From Anastatus disparis (taxonomy: Eukaryota; Arthropoda; Insecta; Hymenoptera; Eupelmidae): a stretch of DNA of 64,000 nt. The translations under genes were made by a program, and so were the position numbers. This document shows positions 57,486 through 64,000 of this stretch, piece after piece; within the stretch, counting starts at the first letter, position 1, and every line of letters begins with the position of its first letter. Below the pieces are notes generated by a model. The model was given only the letters and a program-made list of their open reading frames with translations, ran no database searches and had not been told where the DNA came from. The stretch lies in NCBI GenBank assembly GCA_017163975.1, contig JAFFSR010000237.1:7750001-7814000 (forward strand), read 5' to 3'.

Positions 57486-59960
57486 TATACGCCGGGCTTT
57501 ATTTATTCTTACTTTTTTTCTCTTTAAGGGTTATACATTTTCCTTCAATTAATTCATTTTTTCCTTTCACTTTTAATGAAGGTTTTCCTACTGTTCGTAT
57601 TTCATTTTTAGTCGGTCTTTTTTTTATGGTTTCACAGATGCACATGCACATTTAATTATTTTTGTATGGTTTTCTTGAACTGTACGATAAGGTATTAGAT
57701 GTTTGTTAAAAAATAATGATGTATGAATGCTGGGCTCTTCTAATTTTCTTCATTAATTTTAACTATTCAAAGATTTAAAAGTTTCATATAAAATATTATA
57801 TGCAAAAACAAATAGATAAATGATAAATTATTTTTATTTCTTTGAATCTTTCTAACACGGAAATTTTTATTTTAGAAAAAATACTTTTTTATTAAAAAAA
57901 AGTATCTGTACAAAACATAAGTATAAATATTCTTTAAAAGCATAAAATTTCCATCAAATTTATATATACATCTCTACATGCAAGTGGATGTATTTTAATA
58001 GTATAATCTAATGCGCGTGCATATCATATATATATTTTTCGTACATCATACCGCTAAATATGCCTAGACTCTTTTTCAGAAAGCACACTGTTGAGGAAGT
58101 TGGCAGCGACTTTAAGATTTGATTTACCAAGTCTTCCTGCAGCATGAAAATTTTTTTGTAATCTTTCCAAGTGATATGAGTTACGAGAAGGTATAAAATA
58201 AAAAGTAAAACATACCATAAAATGTTCTTCAGATTTTACTAGGATCGCTAACTTTAAAATTCACTGAATGGCAGAATATGGAATAATTTATTTTTCATCG
58301 GTACTTTAACAGTCATTGTGATATACCCGCGTATATATATGTCAGGATGGTTAGAATAAAGGGTTATTTAATAGAATTGAATTTTCCTTTTTTCCCCTTT
58401 TCTTTAGTTCCAATCGAATATCATTGTTATCCGGCAGACTCTGACGAAGGTTGCTTAATTTAGAGGTTGGCTTAACAAGTTAATTAAATACAAATTTACC
58501 TTGAATTGTGTTCAACATTTTATGTTTTAACATATGCCAGTAAGTTCAATTATTCTGCCATCTTATTTATATATTTTCTTTACGTTTGATTGCATTAATA
58601 CTTACTTATTTTTTTAAATGTTTCATTAACAGTAACTAATTTTTTTCACATTTACAAATTTATAATTTCCAATTCAATATTACATTATGATTGTTATAAA
58701 ATAAAAAGTACTTTATAGAAAAATGTAAACTTGTCAACAACTTTTATTGTATAAGCGATAGAGATATTTTCGAGTATTATACGCTCATTAGTAAAACGTT
58801 TTATCTTTGTATTTGTATTCTTAATCCTACGATATAATCACGTACTTTATTTTATTAATGACTTTCTTTTTTTTTATTTCCTTGTCGTCTTCGTGTTGAA
58901 CGGAAGTAATTCCTTCGTTTCTTTGATTAATTTTCTTCATTTATTTTCTTCATTTATTTTCTTCTAGATACTGTAATACTAGAGTATGTTCAGCAATAAA
59001 AATTACATGATGAAGTTTATGATGATCCATATTAATAAAAGAATCATAAAACTATACATAATGATATAAATGTTTAAAAAATTTTAGTGAACCAAAAAAA
59101 ATTAAATAAAAAATAATTTTTCTGATGAAATAAGGTATTCTGCATAAACAACAAAATTTTAATGGTAAAAGCAATAAATTTAACTTTTCTAAAATATCTA
59201 TAAAAAAATAAGTTAATCAAATCATGAAATTCTATTCTTATTCCGTAAAAAAGATTCACTTCTAAAATCTTAAATGTTACACATTCCGAATAGAAATTTT
59301 GATCTTTCCAAACACAGAAACCAATAAAAAGTTTTTTACAATCTTCTGCCCTCTAAAAACAGCAAATACCAAAAAAACTATTTTAAAATACCATAAAAGA
59401 AGAATAAAGGAGACCGAAAAAATGGATAAACACGTCCAAAAAGTATTCTAAAATATAAAAGCCTAAGATAAATGCAAAATACAGTGACTTTTGAAAATCT
59501 TATATCCTTACAAAAACAAACGCAACGAGAAAAGATTGAGTATAGCTTCAATGAATATAAAACAAAATGTACTGAATACAAGATGAAGACAAAGAGAGCA
59601 AAAAAAGGAATGTTTTGAAAAAAAAGCTCAAACTTACACGTTTCACATATATACGAATATAGACAAGAATCAGCCGAGAATATTTCGATGCACATAAAAA
59701 TAAAAAGGACGCGCGTATACGAACTCTGGAGAAAGTTTGATTCGTGCTTGAAATAAAGTTGAAAAATACTATGTTTATCATCATATAATGCTAAAGATTT
59801 TTTATGCTTTGGGTTTTATAAAGTCATGGAAGTAAGTATAATCTGGTTACATTTTTGGTTGAAAACTTTTCAAATTCACTGGTTTGGGAAACGTTAGATC
59901 ATTTATAAATATTAATCATCAAATTTTAAATAGTAGATTTGAAGAAAAAAAGAAAAATAG
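57486..59960. other. Gene-free sequence after duplication copy B
   Basis: Holds the small - strand ORF at 58054-58218 and a purine-biased block at about 59395-59620. Frames at 59074-59259 and 59378-59784 (- strand) are Phe/Ser-rich products of that skew. Confidence 0.5.
58054..58218 (-). CDS. Unrecognised small ORF, 54 codons, coding-like tail
   Basis: The ATG is at 58216-58218 and the TAG at 58054-58056 on the - strand. The second half uses a mixed, less A/T-rich codon set and reads as a soluble amphipathic segment (HLERLQKNFHAAGRLGKSNL, then a KVAANFLNSVL stretch), unlike the low-complexity frames around it. It may be a terminal exon, a gene fragment or chance. I recognise no family and found no clean splice acceptor upstream. 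Confidence 0.22.
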   Translation of the reverse strand: MVCFTFYFIPSRNSYHLERLQKNFHAAGRLGKSNLKVAANFLNSVLSEKESRHI

Positions 59961-60137
59961 AGCCCCCTGGAAGAAAATTGACCATATTGTAGGCATAATT
60001 GCTGGTCAACAAATGTTAAAATGGCACTTATCTAGAAATTCTAGAAATGATTTGAAAAAAATTTCTAGATAAGTGTCATTTTAACATGCGTTGACCGACA
60101 ATCATGCTTAAGATATGGTCAATTTTCTTCAAGGGCC
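59961..60137. mobile_element. Small palindromic element, about 177 bp
   Basis: The arms carry GAAGAAAATTGACCATAT at the outer end and ATGGCACTTATCTAGAAATT at the inner end. The two meet around 60045. The ends look like GCCCTTGAAG (right, reverse complement) and CCCCCTGGAAG (left). No target duplication was identified. The open frame 59884-60072 runs into it and is probably spurious. Confidence 0.7.
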
Positions 60138-60257
60138 AATAAATAAAAAAAAGGATTTTTTTACATGTTTTAAACACAAAATCCAATCAATGAATTTGAA
60201 ATGTTTTAAAATTTAGCTTATAAATAAATAAAATAAGTCATTTTAAATATATGAGAA

Positions 60258-60460
60258 GAGGTCATCAGTGGCTCAATCGGTAGAGTCATGGATTCGTAAT
60301 CTCGACGTTCCGAGTTCGAATCCCGCTCTCAGCCGATTGATACAAGCACCACTGTACACATTGCATGTGCTTTGTCCATAAACACACTGACGACCTCCGT
60401 CTCTAATTAGTATCTTAATGATAGCATAATTATAACGACGTTAAATAACATAAAAAAATA
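60258..60460 (+). mobile_element. tRNA-derived SINE, copy 8
   Basis: Starts GAGGTCATCAGTGGCTCAAT. The B box GTTCGAATCCC is intact. The body carries CACTGACGACCTC at 60385-60397, complementary to the 5' end, and ends AACGACGTTAAAT plus an A-rich tail. Confidence 0.87.
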
Positions 60461-60736
60461 AGATTATTGGGAAGCAATCATGCAAGCGCTTTGTGTATTT
60501 TTCAAATTTATTTTGAAGATAATATAAAGAACAATTAATATTTTTTTTGCCAAAATTTACAAATTGTTTTTATGCCAATCTTAAAATAAAAGTTTGAACA
60601 CAAAAATTTATGAATAATAAACTTTGAAATTTTATGTTATTGGTGAATTTTAAATTATACAGTATATATTTCACGTGTACACTTGACGAAAATTTTTTGA
60701 AAAAAAATCAGTAATTCGAAAAAGATTTGTACGCAA

Positions 60737-60782
60737 AATGATAGCATGAATAAAACGACGTTAAATTAAATTAAAAAATAAT
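60737..60782 (+). mobile_element. 5'-truncated SINE fragment
   Basis: The sequence ATGATAGCATGAATAAAACG, followed by ACGTTAAATTAAATT and an A-rich end, matches the last 45 bp or so of the SINE family without the tRNA head. It lies about 280 bp downstream of copy 8. Such 3'-only pieces are expected from incomplete reverse transcription. Confidence 0.6.
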
Positions 60783-63700
60783 GTTTGAATTTGTATAAGA
60801 AGTTAGTAGCGTTAATAAAATATTATACTTTTGTATGATTTCAAAATTATAAAATGTTTTTTTTCTTCAAATTATTTAGAATAATTAAAAAAAAACAATT
60901 CATTCATTAAAATTTATTCTCCAAAATTAGTTTTTATAAATTTGAAAATTTAACTAAATATACTACTTACTCTTATGAATCTCTTAAAATCATACTAAAT
61001 TTAGAAAGTTCCTTAAATAATTTTCAAATTATAGCACAAAATTGAAAGAGTAAAATTCTTCTTTATGAAAAATATTTAAAGACAGAAAAAACTCTTATAG
61101 GAAGTGATAGAAAATAAAAATACTTTAATATTCACGCATGTACAAATTTACTCTCACTTACATTAATATGTTCTAAAAATAGTATACATTTCCATTCTTT
61201 CTATTTAAAAATATGCATTTTCATGTTTCACTTTAAAATGATTTTTTTCATCATCACGAAACCCTCTATGAGAAAGCAACAAGTGGTGCTTCCATTTCAT
61301 TCAGTCATTCACTTCATGATCAAATAAGCCGCTGGATGAAGTTTGATAAAATTCTATAATCCCAATTCCCCGTGCTCTTCTTCTCTTTTTTTTAAAAAAA
61401 GACATGGTTATGGCTTCTTCTTTTCGGGCAAACATTATATTTTATTTTCAAGCACAGCAATATCATTATCGTCCATCATTTAATCAGAATCTAACCACGT
61501 GTGCAAACAATTTTGAGTAAATGACTAAACTTCTCATAACCGTGACTCTTCTACTTTCATCCTCTTTCTGCCTCTCACACTCTCGTTTTTCGCTCTTATT
61601 ACATATACATGTATATACATTCAAAGAATGGCAAAACGCGCCAGCTCATTCAGCACTGGTGGTAGTGATAATAAAATGTAAAATTGCAACGATGAAAAGA
61701 TTTCAAAGAAAAGAATAAGTAGCACGTTATATTTTTTACCCTTATTGAGAGATTTTTTTTTTTTAAATTGAGATCAATAACTCATATTGTAATTTTGATT
61801 GACAACTTATCATTGGAAGCATCTAATATAGATTACTCAACGTAAGTGACGCTTTTCAATACATGAGCTTTAACATGTATTCGTGTGTATAATTAATCAT
61901 ATCTACACTCTAATGTAATTATATCAAATTGATAGACTTAATTATTTTCTTGATCGAATATACTTTTGTTATTACCACTTATAAATAGTATGGTATAATT
62001 AAACGCTGTGGTGCTATTCAACCCGTGAGTGAAAAAGTTTAGTTTGTAAGATAGATGTAGTTAAGTTAGCAGAACTACTCGTCACCTGTCATCACGGTCT
62101 ATCTCACCAATTGAAGTTTCTCACTCGCGAGTTGAATAGCACCACTGTGGTTCAATCGTATGTACAGATTTTTATAGAATGAAAAAAAAATAGTATAAAA
62201 AAATTGCATTGGTCATTTCATTTTCAATACACATAACTGGTACCATTTTCAGTATTCTATAACTGTACATTTTTATTTTCGTTTTTACGTCTGGCAAAGT
62301 TTGAATTATCATCTTATTCATACACACACATTCTTTTCAACTACATGCATGATTTTAATGATGCATAAAATTATCTTCCATCAATACGGTGAACTACTTG
62401 AAAAAATACAGCTAAAAATGGGACAAAAATGAGCATGAAAAAAAGCACATAATCCCAGCAAAAATGTAGAAATAGACTCTCAACATTTCTGCTATACCTT
62501 CTACTTCTTTTATCTGCTATCTTTTTGCATACAGCTCATAGTAGATTTTGTGTGTGTTGGTGTGCGATACATCAGCTGTTTGTAAAGATAAGAAAGCAAA
62601 GGACTACAGACACAGACACACACAAAAAAAAATAAAGACTAGGGATAAAAGGGAAGAGAACGTTAATACGGTAAATTGCCAGAGGGATTCTCTTTTTTTT
62701 TTAGTGAAGTATGCTCCACTCGACAATTCATGCGGTGAAGAACGTTTATTATATTTCTAGGTCGACTTTTTATTTTTACCTTTAGAGAAGCAAAATTCAC
62801 TCATCTTCTTTCTGCGTGTATTTTTTCTTTTTTCTTTAAATCAGGTTCATTTTTTACTTTTTTTTCAAATGATGATTATAAATAAATTTTAGACTATTTT
62901 TGTAAATACGAATATAAGTTCATTTTCTCACCGATCAATTAAAGAACTTTAATTCGTTAAATGTAATTTTATTTAATACCATTTTATTCTTGAACATGAA
63001 ATAATAGAAAGAACGAAAAAAAGGAAATTAATAAGCAAAACGTGCGAAGAAATTTTATTGGGAAATATCTTATTATTTTCAGTCACAACAGTTTTTAAAG
63101 TTTTTATTATGGAAATGAGATTTCAATATTGTATGGATTTTCAACTCAAGCAAAGCTTACTAAAAGAACAGAAATTGAAAAATTGTTGAATTATCGAGAA
63201 TGATAAAGAAAAAAATTTTTCATTTCTGTTTCAACAAAAGATCAATGGAATATTTGTATACATGACTGCGATTTGAATATTTTAATTTGTAACAAGCAAT
63301 TGTTTGTACTTTCTGAATTAATACGAACTAGTTTCTATTTCTATTATTCTCTTAACATTTACGTAGTACATTAATCAGTGACGGTTAAAATATCTTATGA
63401 ACATTTTATTCTTTTGTTATTTTGTATAGACTATTTGCATTATTCGTGTGAAGTGCGTATATGCACATAGTCTCAAAATGAAATTGAAAAATAATACATA
63501 TTTACAAACAATTATTATTGTTTACATCGTCAATTGTTTAATTATTAAACAAAAATTAAAAAAAATACAAAATTATACTATTTCAAATTTATTACTGTGA
63601 TGAGGAGGTATAATTAAATTGATTTTCATTAAATAAATTATTAACTTAAATTAATTACTAAATCATACGTTATTATATTTCAAATGCAACTATCAGTTAT

Positions 63701-64000
63701 ATAATGTCAATAAATCCAAAAAAAGGAGATAATTTAATTTCTCATTTCAATAACAAATAAATTTGCACTGACAATATTGTTTGATTGACAATATAACACT
63801 GATAAAACGCGTGCAAAATTTCTACGGGCTAATTGAAAATTATGCAACTGATTGATGACGCATGCAATCTATATGACAATTCGATAAAAAAAATCATGTA
63901 AATAATGATTTAATTGTAGCGCAAACGTAATTAAGTTTTCATTTTTGTATTTTGAATAATTTTTAATGAAATAGAACATTCAAATGTTGTGCACGAAAAT
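60783..64000. other. Gene-free A/T-rich end of the window
   Basis: Contains the small inverted-repeat element at 62006-62147. Short frames at 61521-61718 and 62548-62760 show no domain. No part of a further gene is visible at the right edge. Confidence 0.5.
62006..62147. mobile_element. Small inverted-repeat element, about 142 bp
   Basis: The termini are CTGTGGTGCTATTCAACCCG and, in reverse complement, CAGTGGTGCTATTCAACTCG, continuing with GAGTGA. The interior is only weakly complementary. CAGTGGTG-type ends recall hAT elements, but I see no 8-bp duplication, so the class is open. Confidence 0.6.

Overview
The window is strongly A+T-rich animal DNA. It has spliced genes with GT..AG introns, long introns, and many short interspersed repeats and palindromic transposon remnants. 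Gene content fits an insect: a Beaten-path (Beat) immunoglobulin guidance protein and a secreted histidine acid phosphatase. The AT-richness and a venom-acid-phosphatase-like gene suggest Hymenoptera, possibly a parasitoid wasp, but that assignment is inference.

Only two genes could be built exon by exon, both on the + strand. The first is a beat-family gene of six coding exons, 18598-39174, which splices to 307 codons plus a stop in consistent phases. It has a signal peptide, two Ig domains with their Cys/Trp/Cys cores, and a short hydrophobic C-terminal tail. Introns 1-4 are about 3.6-6.1 kb and intron 5 is 154 bp. The second is a compact six-exon acid phosphatase, 43512-45065, of 373 codons plus a stop, with an RHGDRIP motif, an HD pair and a signal peptide. 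The two genes have no evident functional link.

The rest is intergenic or intronic DNA shaped by repeats. (1) A tRNA-derived SINE family of about 200 bp has eight near-full-length copies, five + and three -, plus one truncated copy. Several have target-site duplications, and the 5' end of the consensus is complementary to a block in its body. (2) A foldback-type element of about 2.7 kb at 14227-16960 is almost entirely two inverted arms, each holding internal repeats of about 98 bp. (3) At least four smaller palindromic MITE-like elements are present at 34015-34290, 47131-47514, 59961-60137 and 62006-62147, plus a decayed relative near 24530-24690. (4) LINE reverse-transcriptase tails are present at 40907-40998 (clear) and 32910-33110 (weaker). 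(5) There are local tandem duplications at 6400-6610 and 6851-7133, and microsatellites.

Two patterns are not explained by ordinary annotation. Three short blocks are shared, in the same order and orientation, between 3310-3740 and 56860-57485, about 54 kb apart. A recurring arrangement of a purine-rich tract, a TAATAAAC-like motif and a GCGCATGCGC palindrome occurs at about 47950 and 52170, with a looser reverse-strand version at about 31590. I found no rRNA gene, functional tRNA gene, CRISPR array or intact transposase. All motif and family calls were made by eye, without database searches.
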